The notes beneath the pieces are model-generated. The model saw only the letters and a list, made by a program, of their open reading frames with translations, did no database searches and was not told where the DNA came from. Positions 7,176-14,790 of a stretch of DNA of 17,600 bases are shown here, piece after piece. The position numbers were made by a program, and so were the translations under genes. The stretch's first letter is position 1, and each line of letters begins with the position of its first letter. Origin of the DNA: an uncultured Acidaminococcus sp. (GTDB taxonomy: Bacteria > Bacillota > Negativicutes > Acidaminococcales > Acidaminococcaceae); assembly GCA_905213155.1 (NCBI GenBank), contig CAJMHI010000040.1, positions 1 to 17,600 on the forward strand, read 5' to 3'.

Positions 7176-8513
7176 CTATCCCACCATAATGTGTCCTTCC
7201 GGATACCGAATATGCTCTTTACGTTTGCGCGCGGTAAGGGCTAGGGCAAAGGTCATAACCCCCACCCGCCCCATGTACATGGACAAAATAAGAATTAGCT
7301 TACTAAGGGTTCCTGCATGCTGGCTAAGTCCTGTAGAAAGCCCTACCGTCGCGTAAGCAGATACCACTTCAAACACAATATTCTGCAGGGATGCCTGTTC
7401 CAAAAGCGTCAGCAAAAATACAGCTGCTACAATCCATAAAAGGGACAATCCTGCTATAGCAAACGCCTGATCCATGGTTTCCCGGCCAACGCGCCGTCCA
7501 AACAGCGTACAATCCTCTTCCCCACGTACGATCTGGGCAATATGCAAAAGGATCAGTGCGAAGGTGGTCGTTTTAATACCGCCGCCCGTAGATGCAGGAG
7601 ACGCACCGATCAACATTAAAAGACATAGAAATAGCATGGTAGCAGGCTGCAGGCTCCCTAAATCCACGGTGTTAAAGCCTGCAGTACGGGGACTTACACT
7701 TTGAAAAAAACTGGCCATAAAAGAAGTCCCTGCGGACAAATTTCCAATTGTAGCTGGATTATCTTTTTCCAAAACGAAGAATCCCACAGTCCCTACAACT
7801 AACAAGAGCCCTGTTGTTGCCAGCACTAATTTACTGTGGGTTTGCAACCGGGCAAATGCAGTCTTTACCTGCAGCAGGTCACTCATCACGGCAAAGCCCA
7901 GCCCGCCAAGGATGATCAAAAGACTGATAAGCAGATTGACTACCGGATCTCCCACAAACAGTGTCAAGCTCTGAAAGTTCCCAAATAAATCAAACCCTGC
8001 ATTGCAAAAAGCAGAAACACTGTGCCAGTAGCCATAATAAATCCCTTTTGGGCCGTAGCGAGGCAGAAAATACAATGCAAGCAGCGTCCCCAGCACGCCT
8101 TCAATCACAGCAGTATAGCGAACGATCTTGAGGCTCATGCGAACCACACCACTAAGTTCGTCCCGGTTTAAGGACACCTGCAGTGCCAGCCGTCCCTGCA
8201 AATCCAGCCGCCGCTTTAACAAAACAGAAAACAGCGTGGCAAACAACATTAGTCCCAGGCCACCCAGCTGAATTAAAAGCAACAAGACAACTTGTCCAAA
8301 CAAGGAAAAATAGGTTCCCGTATCCACCACTACAAGTCCAGTAACGCAGGAGGCAGACGTTGCTGTAAACAGCGCATCCACAAAGGACAGTGACTGTCCC
8401 GTGCTGCTAGCCATCGGCAACATCAAAAGAACAGTCCCCGTAAGGATGAGACCAACAAATGTCAGGGCGATAAGCCGTGACGGTGAGAGATATTTTGCAC
8501 GCAAGCCCTTCAT
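7176..8513 (-). CDS. ktrB: Ktr-type potassium transporter, membrane subunit
   Basis: This is the ion-conducting subunit of a Ktr potassium uptake system in the cytoplasmic membrane. The 445 residues form four M1-P-M2 repeats. The four filter loops are visible: CVTGL at 56-60, NAGFD at 171-175, TAGFN at 277-281 and TVGLS at 389-393, each with the conserved Gly. The flexible gating loop in the middle of the third M2, ASPASTGGGIKTTTF, is at 304-318. The C terminus ends YPEGHIMVG, the usual KtrB ending. The start lies one base beyond the stop of the oxidase gene and has no clear ribosome site, so translation is probably coupled to that gene. Length and loops favour KtrB over the longer TrkH. Confidence 0.93.
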   Translation of the reverse strand: MKGLRAKYLSPSRLIALTFVGLILTGTVLLMLPMASSTGQSLSFVDALFTATSASCVTGLVVVDTGTYFSLFGQVVLLLLIQLGGLGLMLFATLFSVLLKRRLDLQGRLALQVSLNRDELSGVVRMSLKIVRYTAVIEGVLGTLLALYFLPRYGPKGIYYGYWHSVSAFCNAGFDLFGNFQSLTLFVGDPVVNLLISLLIILGGLGFAVMSDLLQVKTAFARLQTHSKLVLATTGLLLVVGTVGFFVLEKDNPATIGNLSAGTSFMASFFQSVSPRTAGFNTVDLGSLQPATMLFLCLLMLIGASPASTGGGIKTTTFALILLHIAQIVRGEEDCTLFGRRVGRETMDQAFAIAGLSLLWIVAAVFLLTLLEQASLQNIVFEVVSAYATVGLSTGLSQHAGTLSKLILILSMYMGRVGVMTFALALTARKRKEHIRYPEGHIMVG

Positions 8514-8514
8514 A

Positions 8515-9528
8515 TTACCGTCTGACCATATCCCGTGTAATTTCCGAAAGCGATGCTGCGCCGCACATCTCCATGGTATCTACCAGTTCTCCGCCTAGTT
8601 TTTCCACTAAAAGTTTGACACCTTCTTTACCGCCGCCATACACGGCAGTCACGAATGGCCGGGCAATAAGAACTGCATCCGCTCCCAGTGCCAAGGCTTT
8701 AAAGACATCCACGCCTGTGCGAATACCGCCATCCACCAGGATTTTCATGCGGTTTCCTACCGCCGCTACAACCTCTTCCAATACTTCTGCCGTCGCCGGA
8801 CTTTGGTCCAGTACCCTTCCCCCGTGGTTACTCACCACAATGGCAGAAGCCCCTGCTTCCATTGCTTTTAAAGCGCCCTTGGCACTCATGATCCCTTTTA
8901 CGATAAAGGGTAGTCCTGCGTCTTGGATAATTTGCTTCATCTCAGCCACAGATTTGCTGCCTGCCGGAGGCTCAAAATTCTTTAAAAAGGGAAGTCCTGC
9001 AGCGTCCACATCCATCGCCACGGCAAAGGCACCGGCATCTTTTACCAGTTTCATTTTTTCTGCAATCATCCGGGCATTCCAGGGTTTTACAGTAGGAACC
9101 CCAAAGCCTTCACAATGTTTAATCGCTTCTGTAGCGCCCTGCATCACTTGGGCATCCATTCCATCTCCTGTAAAAGCAGCAATGCCCGCTTCCGCACATC
9201 CTGGCACCAGTTCCGCATTGTATGTTACATCATTATATGCATCGCTGTAATGCATAGCCACTGCCCCTACAGGCCCTGCGAAAATCGGGTAACGGAACTT
9301 GCGTCCAAATAATACCAAAGACGTATCTACTTGTTTTTTGGCACAGAGAGTATCCATCACCACACGCACTTCCTGCCACTTCGCATAATTGCGGATTGCC
9401 GTATCCCCTATGCCTTTGGCACCTGGTCCTGGCACTCTGTTTTTGCAAGCAATGCCATTACACACAGGGCACCCCACACATTTTCCCAGCCGCGTTTTTG
9501 CCTTTTCCATAACCTCTTTATAATCCAT
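8515..9528 (-). CDS. FMN-dependent alpha-hydroxy-acid oxidase/dehydrogenase family protein with N-terminal four-cysteine motif
   Basis: The 337-residue TIM-barrel protein belongs to the lactate/glycolate oxidase superfamily, which oxidises 2-hydroxy acids to 2-oxo acids with FMN. The barrel motifs are present: FMN-contacting K211 (FIVKG), catalytic-type H235 and R238 in VVSNHGGRVLDQSPAT, and the phosphate-binding region ILVDGGIRTGVDVF with GADAVLIARPF. The N terminus is unlike classical members: C17, C20, C23 and C28 form CxxCxxCx4C, followed by NRVPGPGAKG. I recall the same motif in uncharacterised clostridial homologues. It could bind a metal or an Fe-S cluster. The protein is shorter than classical members, and I cannot find the usual substrate-binding tyrosines with confidence, so the substrate is unknown. 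It has its own promoter and leads the Ktr operon. Type 2 IPP isomerase is an alternative barrel family but lacks the SNHGGR motif. Confidence 0.85.
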   Translation of the reverse strand: MDYKEVMEKAKTRLGKCVGCPVCNGIACKNRVPGPGAKGIGDTAIRNYAKWQEVRVVMDTLCAKKQVDTSLVLFGRKFRYPIFAGPVGAVAMHYSDAYNDVTYNAELVPGCAEAGIAAFTGDGMDAQVMQGATEAIKHCEGFGVPTVKPWNARMIAEKMKLVKDAGAFAVAMDVDAAGLPFLKNFEPPAGSKSVAEMKQIIQDAGLPFIVKGIMSAKGALKAMEAGASAIVVSNHGGRVLDQSPATAEVLEEVVAAVGNRMKILVDGGIRTGVDVFKALALGADAVLIARPFVTAVYGGGKEGVKLLVEKLGGELVDTMEMCGAASLSEITRDMVRR

Positions 9529-9563
9529 CTATCGCCACTCCCCTTTTTTAACCGTTATTATTC

Positions 9564-9572
9564 ATTATACCA
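9564..9572 (-). promoter_or_regulatory. Extended -10 promoter for the oxidase-ktrBA-methyltransferase operon
   Basis: The transcribed sense carries TGG-TATAAT, a perfect -10 hexamer with the TGn extension, between the guaB terminator and the oxidase gene. No good -35 hexamer sits at 16-18 bases, as is common for extended -10 promoters. The ribosome site AAGGGGAG precedes the oxidase ATG. Confidence 0.6.
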
Positions 9573-9592
9573 CAGTCAAGAAGTAGCAAGAG

Positions 9593-9626
9593 AAACAAAA
9601 TACCCGTATCCTTTGAGGATACGGGT
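9593..9626 (-). terminator. Intrinsic terminator after guaB, end of the purine operon
   Basis: ACCCGTATCC pairs perfectly with GGATACGGGT around a five-base loop (TCAAA), followed by ATTTTGTTT in the transcribed sense. It lies ten bases after the guaB stop codon. Confidence 0.93.
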
Positions 9627-9636
9627 GTAAGTATGC

Positions 9637-11148
9637 TTATTTTGGATAGCTGTTATTCACGGTATCTTTCAGCAAGACATCGTGAGCGCCGCCTTCTGTC
9701 AAGCTGACCGCAGATACTAACGTCAACTTGGCTTTTTTCTGGAGCTCCGGAATTGTCAGAGATCCACAGTTGCACATGGTAGAACGAATTTTTGAAATCG
9801 TCAGGTTCACATTATCTTTCAGTCCCCCTGCATAGGGAACATAAGAATCCACGCCTTCTTCAAAAGACAACTTTTTATCACCGCCCAGGTCGTAACGTTG
9901 CCAGTTACGGGCACGAGCACTGCCCTCGCCCCAATATTCTTTCATATACGTTCCGTTGATATTGACCTTGTTGGTGGGAGATTCGTCAAACCGTGCAAAA
10001 TACCTTCCCAACATCAGAAAATCAGCCCCCATGGCAAGCGCCAAGGTCATATGGTAATCGTAGACAATACCACCGTCAGAACAGATGGGTACATAGATTC
10101 CGGTTTCTTTGTAGTATTCGTCCCGGGCTTTGGCCACGTCGATAACTGCCGTTGCCTGACCGCGACCGATGCCTTTTTGTTCCCGGGTAATACAAATACT
10201 GCCGCCGCCAATCCCTACTTTAATAAAATCAGCGCCGCATTCTGCCAGGAAACGGAAGCCTTCACCGTCGACCACATTGCCGGCCCCTACTTTTACGCTG
10301 TCTCCATATTTATCACGGATCCATTGCAGTGTCCGTTTCTGCCATTCACTGTAGCCTTCGGAAGAATCAATACACAGAACATCCGCACCTGCTTCTACCA
10401 AAGCGGGAACCCGTTCTTCATAGTCCCGGGTGTTAATCCCTGCCCCTACCACATGGCGTTTCTGGTCATCCAATAATTCCAAAGGATATTGCTTATGGGT
10501 AGAATAATCTTTCCGGAACACCATATAAAGCAGATGCCCACTTTTATCAATAATGGGTAAGGTGTTAAGCTTATGGTCCCAGATAATATCATTGGCCTGT
10601 TTTAAGGTGATATCGCTGGTTCCCACCACCATATCACTAACGGGCGTCATAAAATCTTTGACCAGGTCACTCATCTGCATCCGGCTGACTCTGTAATCAC
10701 GGCTCGTTACAATCCCTTCCAGGTAGCCGTTACCTGTGCCATCACTGGTTACAGCCATGGTGGAATGCCCTGTTCTTTCTTTAAGAGCCAGAACATCCGC
10801 CAGCGTGCTATCCGGGCGCAGATTAGAATCACTGACCACAAAACCCGCTTTAAAGCTCTTGACCCGTGCTACCATCGCTGCCTCACTGGCAATGCTCTGG
10901 GATCCATAGATAAAGGAGATCCCTCCTTCACGGGACAGAGCAATGGCCATCTTGTCATCGGACACGGACTGCATGATAGCGGAAACAAGGGGGATGTTCA
11001 ACGTCATTGCCGGCTCTTCGCCTTTTTTGAATTTCACCAGAGGCGTCTTAAGACTCACGTTTGCCGGAATGCATTCGCTGGAAGAATATCCAGGAACTAA
11101 AAGATACTCACTAAAAGTATGCGCAGGCTCATCATAAATAAATGCCAT
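9637..11148 (-). CDS. guaB: IMP dehydrogenase, Tritrichomonas-type 503-residue form
   Basis: It oxidises IMP to XMP with NAD+, the first step from IMP to GMP. The 503-residue TIM barrel has an inserted CBS pair at about 102-220 (MTPVSDMVV, then LPIIDKSGHLL). In its own numbering the residues are D261 (NAD contact), the K+ loop G314-G316, catalytic C319 in GGGSICITR, T321, D358 in CSDGG, the flap R418-Y419, and E485-G486-G487 near the C terminus. These are exactly the published T. foetus residue numbers. K310 and E431, the two positions tied to low mycophenolic acid sensitivity, are also present in the T. foetus/bacterial form. AAAGGGGGAT precedes the ATG. It is the last gene of the purine operon, 62 bases after purD, with a possible promoter of its own. 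The function is firm; the subfamily match rests on memory of the T. foetus protein. Confidence 0.95.
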   Translation of the reverse strand: MAFIYDEPAHTFSEYLLVPGYSSSECIPANVSLKTPLVKFKKGEEPAMTLNIPLVSAIMQSVSDDKMAIALSREGGISFIYGSQSIASEAAMVARVKSFKAGFVVSDSNLRPDSTLADVLALKERTGHSTMAVTSDGTGNGYLEGIVTSRDYRVSRMQMSDLVKDFMTPVSDMVVGTSDITLKQANDIIWDHKLNTLPIIDKSGHLLYMVFRKDYSTHKQYPLELLDDQKRHVVGAGINTRDYEERVPALVEAGADVLCIDSSEGYSEWQKRTLQWIRDKYGDSVKVGAGNVVDGEGFRFLAECGADFIKVGIGGGSICITREQKGIGRGQATAVIDVAKARDEYYKETGIYVPICSDGGIVYDYHMTLALAMGADFLMLGRYFARFDESPTNKVNINGTYMKEYWGEGSARARNWQRYDLGGDKKLSFEEGVDSYVPYAGGLKDNVNLTISKIRSTMCNCGSLTIPELQKKAKLTLVSAVSLTEGGAHDVLLKDTVNNSYPK

Positions 11149-11177
11149 GACAGATCCCCCTTTAAAATATTTTTCCT

Positions 11178-11206
11178 ATTTTACCACTCGACCGTCACAA
11201 ATGCAA
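11178..11206 (-). promoter_or_regulatory. Weak candidate promoter for guaB
   Basis: In the purD-guaB gap the transcribed sense reads TTGCAT (11201-11206), 17 bases, then TAAAAT (11178-11183) with a TGn extension before the -10. The -35 matches only three of six positions. No PurBox-like GAAC/GTTC pair lies near it, so if active it would make guaB independent of PurR. Confidence 0.35.
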
Positions 11207-11210
11207 CACT

Positions 11211-12497
11211 TTATTTATTGTTTATCCTGCGCAGGGCTCTCCATGCAATATCTTTCCGATAATGTGCCCCTTCAAAGTGGATTTTTTCTACTGCCGCATA
11301 GGCTTTGCGTTGTGCTGCTAAGATGTCTTCTGCCACGGCGGTGACGCCCAAGACTCTTCCGCCATTAGTCAGAATTTGTCCATTTTCTTCCCGCGTTCCT
11401 GCATGGAACACCACAACATCCTGCATGGCCCCTGCTGCTTCCAGTCCGCTAATGGGTAGTCCTTTGGGATAGGAACCGGGATACCCAGAACTTGCCATGA
11501 CTACGCACACGGCTGCTTTATCTGTTTCCCATTCCACCATATCCGGTTGCAAAGTTCCCTTGGCGCAAGCTACCATAATCGTAGGCAGATCACTTTTTAG
11601 CAGCGGCAAAACGGCCTGGGTCTCCGGATCTCCGAAACGGGCATTAAATTCTACCACCTTTACGCTGTCTCCTTTGATCATAAGGCCTGCATACAGACAA
11701 CCGGCATAAGGCCGCCCTTCTTTAGCCATCGCATCCACTACGGGGCGCAGAATAATATCCATAGTTTTTTGTTTTAATTCCGGAGTCATAACAGGAGCAG
11801 GGCAATAAGCACCCATACCACCGGTATTGGGTCCTTTGTCCCCATCATTAACCCGTTTATGATCCTGGGCTGCCAGCATGGGCACAATGGTTTTACCATC
11901 TGTAAAAGCAAACAGGGATGCTTCTTCCCCTTCCATAAATTCTTCAATCACCACTTTATTGCCAGCGGCGCCAAATTTATGGCCGGCCATCATTTCTTCC
12001 AGGGCTTCCATGGCTTCTGCTTTGGTCATGGCCACTACGACGCCTTTGCCGGCAGCCAGGCCATCAGCTTTGATGACAATGGGGGCTCCTTTTTCTTCCA
12101 CAAAAGCTTTCGCCTCTTGTAGCGTATCACAAACTTTAAAGAAGGCGGTAGGAACGCCGTATTTTTGCATCAGTTCTTTGGAAAAAATTTTGGAGCCTTC
12201 AATGGCAGCAGCTTTCGCTGTTGGGCCAAAAACCGTCAGGCCATGTTGCTGAAATACGTCCACAAGACCATCCACCAACGGCGCCTCAGGCCCCACCACC
12301 GTAAGATCAATATGGTGGTTTTGAGCCCAAGCGGCCAATCCTTCCCGATCGTTCACATCCAGCTGAACGCATTCCGCTAAATTTTTCATACCTGGGTTGC
12401 CAGGGACTGCATAAATTTTTTCTACCTTTGGGCTTTGCGCCAGTTTCCATACCAAGGTATGTTCCCTGCCGCCGCCGCCAATGACCAGTACCTGCAT
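11211..12497 (-). CDS. purD: Phosphoribosylamine-glycine ligase (GAR synthetase)
   Basis: This is the second step of purine synthesis: ATP-dependent joining of glycine to phosphoribosylamine. The 428-residue ATP-grasp enzyme starts with MQVLVIGGGGREHTLVWKL and shows NPG at 34-36, VVGPEAPL at 67-74, the ATP-grasp loop KADGLAAGKGVVV, the strongly conserved DHKRVNDGDKGPNTGGMGAYCP and the metal-binding EFNARFGDPETQ. The length is normal for the monofunctional enzyme. GGGAGG precedes the ATG, 13 bases after the cyclohydrolase stop. It follows purH here as in many Firmicutes purine operons. Confidence 0.97.
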   Translation of the reverse strand: MQVLVIGGGGREHTLVWKLAQSPKVEKIYAVPGNPGMKNLAECVQLDVNDREGLAAWAQNHHIDLTVVGPEAPLVDGLVDVFQQHGLTVFGPTAKAAAIEGSKIFSKELMQKYGVPTAFFKVCDTLQEAKAFVEEKGAPIVIKADGLAAGKGVVVAMTKAEAMEALEEMMAGHKFGAAGNKVVIEEFMEGEEASLFAFTDGKTIVPMLAAQDHKRVNDGDKGPNTGGMGAYCPAPVMTPELKQKTMDIILRPVVDAMAKEGRPYAGCLYAGLMIKGDSVKVVEFNARFGDPETQAVLPLLKSDLPTIMVACAKGTLQPDMVEWETDKAAVCVVMASSGYPGSYPKGLPISGLEAAGAMQDVVVFHAGTREENGQILTNGGRVLGVTAVAEDILAAQRKAYAAVEKIHFEGAHYRKDIAWRALRRINNK

Positions 12498-12510
12498 GTT
12501 CTGCCTCCCG

Positions 12511-13107
12511 TTAATCTTTCGCCAGCTGTTTTTTCAAATACGCTGCAATTGCGGTATCATATGCCGCCGTGTGAGCAAATGCTTCCTGCGCCAGTGCTTT
12601 CCGGGTTTTAAGGTCAATATCTCCTTTTTCCTCCAGCATCTTCATCAGATCCTGATACCGATCCGGATTGGTAATGATCACCACATCATGAAAATTTTTG
12701 GCAGAAGCCCGTACCATCGCCGGCCCACCAATATCAATATTTTCGATGGCCTCTGCTTCTGTTACATTGGGTTTGGCAATGGTCGCCTCAAAGGGATACA
12801 AATTCACCACAACCAAATCAATGGGTTTAATCCCATTATCCCGCATATCCTGCATATGCTTCGGATTGCTGCGCACTGCCAGAATGCCGCCATGAATTTT
12901 AGGATTTAATGTCTTAACCCGGCCATCCATCATCTCCGGTGTGCCGGTCACGTCACTCACGTAGGTCACAGGGATTCCTGCAGCTTTAATGGCCTTCATG
13001 GTTCCGCCGGTAGAAATAATTTCAATACCTTTTTTGTTAAGAAATGCTGCCAGCTTCACAATCCCCGTCTTATCCGAAACACTCAGTAACGCTCTTTGTA
13101 TCGTCAT
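12511..13107 (-). CDS. purH: Stand-alone IMP cyclohydrolase (N-terminal half of PurH only)
   Basis: It closes the ring of FAICAR to give IMP, the last step of IMP synthesis. The 198 residues correspond to the whole cyclohydrolase domain of bifunctional PurH (usually about 510 residues): LLSVSDKTG at 8-15, STGGT at 32-36, DGRVKTLNPKIHGG at 61-74, NLYPF at 102-106 and ENIDIGGPAMVRASAKN at 122-138. It ends in a normal stop after a helical tail. The next 13 bases lead straight into purD, so no remnant of the AICAR transformylase domain (about 300 residues) is present. I chose the ATG at 13107, which has AGGAGG about eight bases upstream. The frame stays open another 22 codons into purN with no family-like sequence. 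The transformylase must be encoded elsewhere. Confidence 0.93.
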   Translation of the reverse strand: MTIQRALLSVSDKTGIVKLAAFLNKKGIEIISTGGTMKAIKAAGIPVTYVSDVTGTPEMMDGRVKTLNPKIHGGILAVRSNPKHMQDMRDNGIKPIDLVVVNLYPFEATIAKPNVTEAEAIENIDIGGPAMVRASAKNFHDVVIITNPDRYQDLMKMLEEKGDIDLKTRKALAQEAFAHTAAYDTAIAAYLKKQLAKD

Positions 13108-13118
13108 CTGAATTCCTC

Positions 13119-13727
13119 CTATTTCCGAATCCGCACATGACGGCCGCGAACTTCCAGCCGGTCTTCCGCCCACAGTTTTACCACTTCCGGCAGGATGGTG
13201 TGTTCCTGTACCAAAATCCGTGCCGCCAGCGTATCATGCGTATCTTCATCCAGTACAGGAACCGCCGCTTGTTTAATAATGGGGCCGCTATCCATACCCG
13301 CATCCACAAAATGTACCGTACAGCCGGCGATTTTTACGCCATACTTTAAAGCCTGTCCCTGCGCATCCAGTCCGGTAAAACTGGGGAGCAACGCAGGATG
13401 AATATTGATGATTTTTTCCGGCCAGGCATTCACAAAATCTGCGGACAAAATCCGCATGAAGCCTGCCAAAACCACCAGTTCCACCTGGGCTTCCCGAAGT
13501 TTTTGGTTGATAGCCGCCTCAAAGGAGGCCTTATCCGGATAATCCTGCCGGGCAATGGCATAGTGTGGGATTCCCTCTTTTTCTGCCCGCTTAAGGGCAT
13601 AGGCCTCCACGCTGTCGCTGATCACTACGGTGATGTCAATCGGCAGATGCTCGGCTTTGATTTTATCTACGATAGCCTGAAAATTACTGCCCCTGCCACT
13701 CACCAGGACGCCGATTTTTCTATTCAT
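13119..13727 (-). CDS. purN: Phosphoribosylglycinamide formyltransferase (formyltetrahydrofolate-dependent)
   Basis: This is the third step of purine synthesis: transfer of a formyl group from 10-formyltetrahydrofolate to GAR. The 202 residues have normal PurN length. The N-terminal IGVLVSGRGSNFQAI binds the phosphate of GAR. The catalytic triad is visible as N108 and H110 (INIHPALLPSF) and D146 (DAGMDSGPI). The segment after the catalytic His reads FTGLDAQGQAL where many homologues have a second His, a minor variation. The start overlaps the end of purM by eight bases. This is the folate enzyme, not the formate-dependent PurT. Confidence 0.96.
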   Translation of the reverse strand: MNRKIGVLVSGRGSNFQAIVDKIKAEHLPIDITVVISDSVEAYALKRAEKEGIPHYAIARQDYPDKASFEAAINQKLREAQVELVVLAGFMRILSADFVNAWPEKIINIHPALLPSFTGLDAQGQALKYGVKIAGCTVHFVDAGMDSGPIIKQAAVPVLDEDTHDTLAARILVQEHTILPEVVKLWAEDRLEVRGRHVRIRK

Positions 13728-14778
13728 GGCCGAATACGCCGCCTTTCATCACGGTCTTTTTAGTACCAGGCACTACGTGTCCCAGTTCATAATACGTTTC
13801 CCCGTTTTCTTTCAGGTATTGGCGTACGATCTCTGCTTCTCCAGCATCTACGACCAGCACCATGCCTACGCCCATATTAAAGGTCCGGTACATTTCTTTC
13901 CAAGGCACATTGCCCCATTCCTGGAGCTTACGGAATACAGCTGGCATTTCCCAGGCATCCGCATGCACTTCGGCATCACAGTCCTGCGGCAAAATCCGGG
14001 GAATATTTTCATAAAACCCGCCGCCGGTAATATGTACCATACCATGAAGGTCGAATTGTTTGATCATAGGCAGCACTGTTTTAGGATACAAGCGTGTAGG
14101 CGTAAGCAATTCTTCTCCCAGCGTTTTGCCAAATTCCGGAATATAGGTATCTACCTTAAACTGCATTACGTCAAAGCACAACTTCCGCACCAGGGAATAC
14201 CCATTAGAGTGTACACCGGTAGAAGGCAGGCCCAAAAGCACATCCCCGGCCTTAACCTTGTCTCCGGTAATCATTTTGTTTTTTTCCACTACCCCCACGG
14301 AAAAACCGGCGATATCATATTCTCCCGGAGCGTAGAAGCCACTCATTTCTGCGGTTTCCCCTCCGATCAGGGCGCATCCGCTTTCCTTGCAGGCACGGGC
14401 TACCCCTTTGACAATATCTGCGATCTTTTGGGAATCCACTTTTGCCGTGGCAATATAATCCAGGAAGAATAAAGGTTCCGCACCCTGTACCAGAATATCA
14501 TTTACGCACATGGCCACCGCATCTTGCCCGATGGTGTCATGCCGGTCCATTAAAAAGGCAAGCTTCAGCTTCGTCCCCACACCGTCGGTGCCAGAAACCA
14601 GTACCGGGTCCTTATAGTTGCTGCCCAGGGCAAACAGGCCTCCGAAGCCTCCCAGGTCCCCGATGACCTCAGGACGATACGTAGCCCGTACACTGTCCTT
14701 CATTAATTCTACAGCCTTATTGCCCGCATCAATATCGACTCCGGCTTCCGCGTAGGTTATCACTTTTTTTTCGGTCAC
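13720..14778 (-). CDS. purM: Phosphoribosylformylglycinamidine cyclo-ligase (AIR synthetase)
   Basis: This is the fifth step of purine synthesis: ATP-dependent ring closure of FGAM to AIR. The 352 residues have normal length. Characteristic segments are TYAEAGVDIDAG near the N terminus, GGFGGLFAL at 43-51, VSGTDGVGTKLKLA at 61-74, MCVNDILVQGAEPLFFLDY at 90-108, IGGETAEMSGFY and ITGGGFYENIPR. The start is a GTG eight bases after AGGAGG; no better ATG is near. It overlaps purN by eight bases at its 3' end. FGAM itself must come from a purL/Q/S system encoded outside this window. Confidence 0.97.
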   Translation of the reverse strand: MTEKKVITYAEAGVDIDAGNKAVELMKDSVRATYRPEVIGDLGGFGGLFALGSNYKDPVLVSGTDGVGTKLKLAFLMDRHDTIGQDAVAMCVNDILVQGAEPLFFLDYIATAKVDSQKIADIVKGVARACKESGCALIGGETAEMSGFYAPGEYDIAGFSVGVVEKNKMITGDKVKAGDVLLGLPSTGVHSNGYSLVRKLCFDVMQFKVDTYIPEFGKTLGEELLTPTRLYPKTVLPMIKQFDLHGMVHITGGGFYENIPRILPQDCDAEVHADAWEMPAVFRKLQEWGNVPWKEMYRTFNMGVGMVLVVDAGEAEIVRQYLKENGETYYELGHVVPGTKKTVMKGGVFGHE

Positions 14779-14790
14779 AGCGTTTCCTCC

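Noticed and set aside
8477..9250. A 257-codon plus-strand frame opposite the oxidase gene
   Set aside because: It is Ser/Ala/Pro-rich low-complexity sequence antisense to a gene with clear FMN-enzyme motifs, and has no ribosome site.
9602..9626. The GTATCC/GGATAC inverted repeat as a mobile-element end or attachment site
   Set aside because: It is a single hairpin right after the guaB stop, followed by a U-rich tract, so an intrinsic terminator explains it. No transposase or integrase is nearby.
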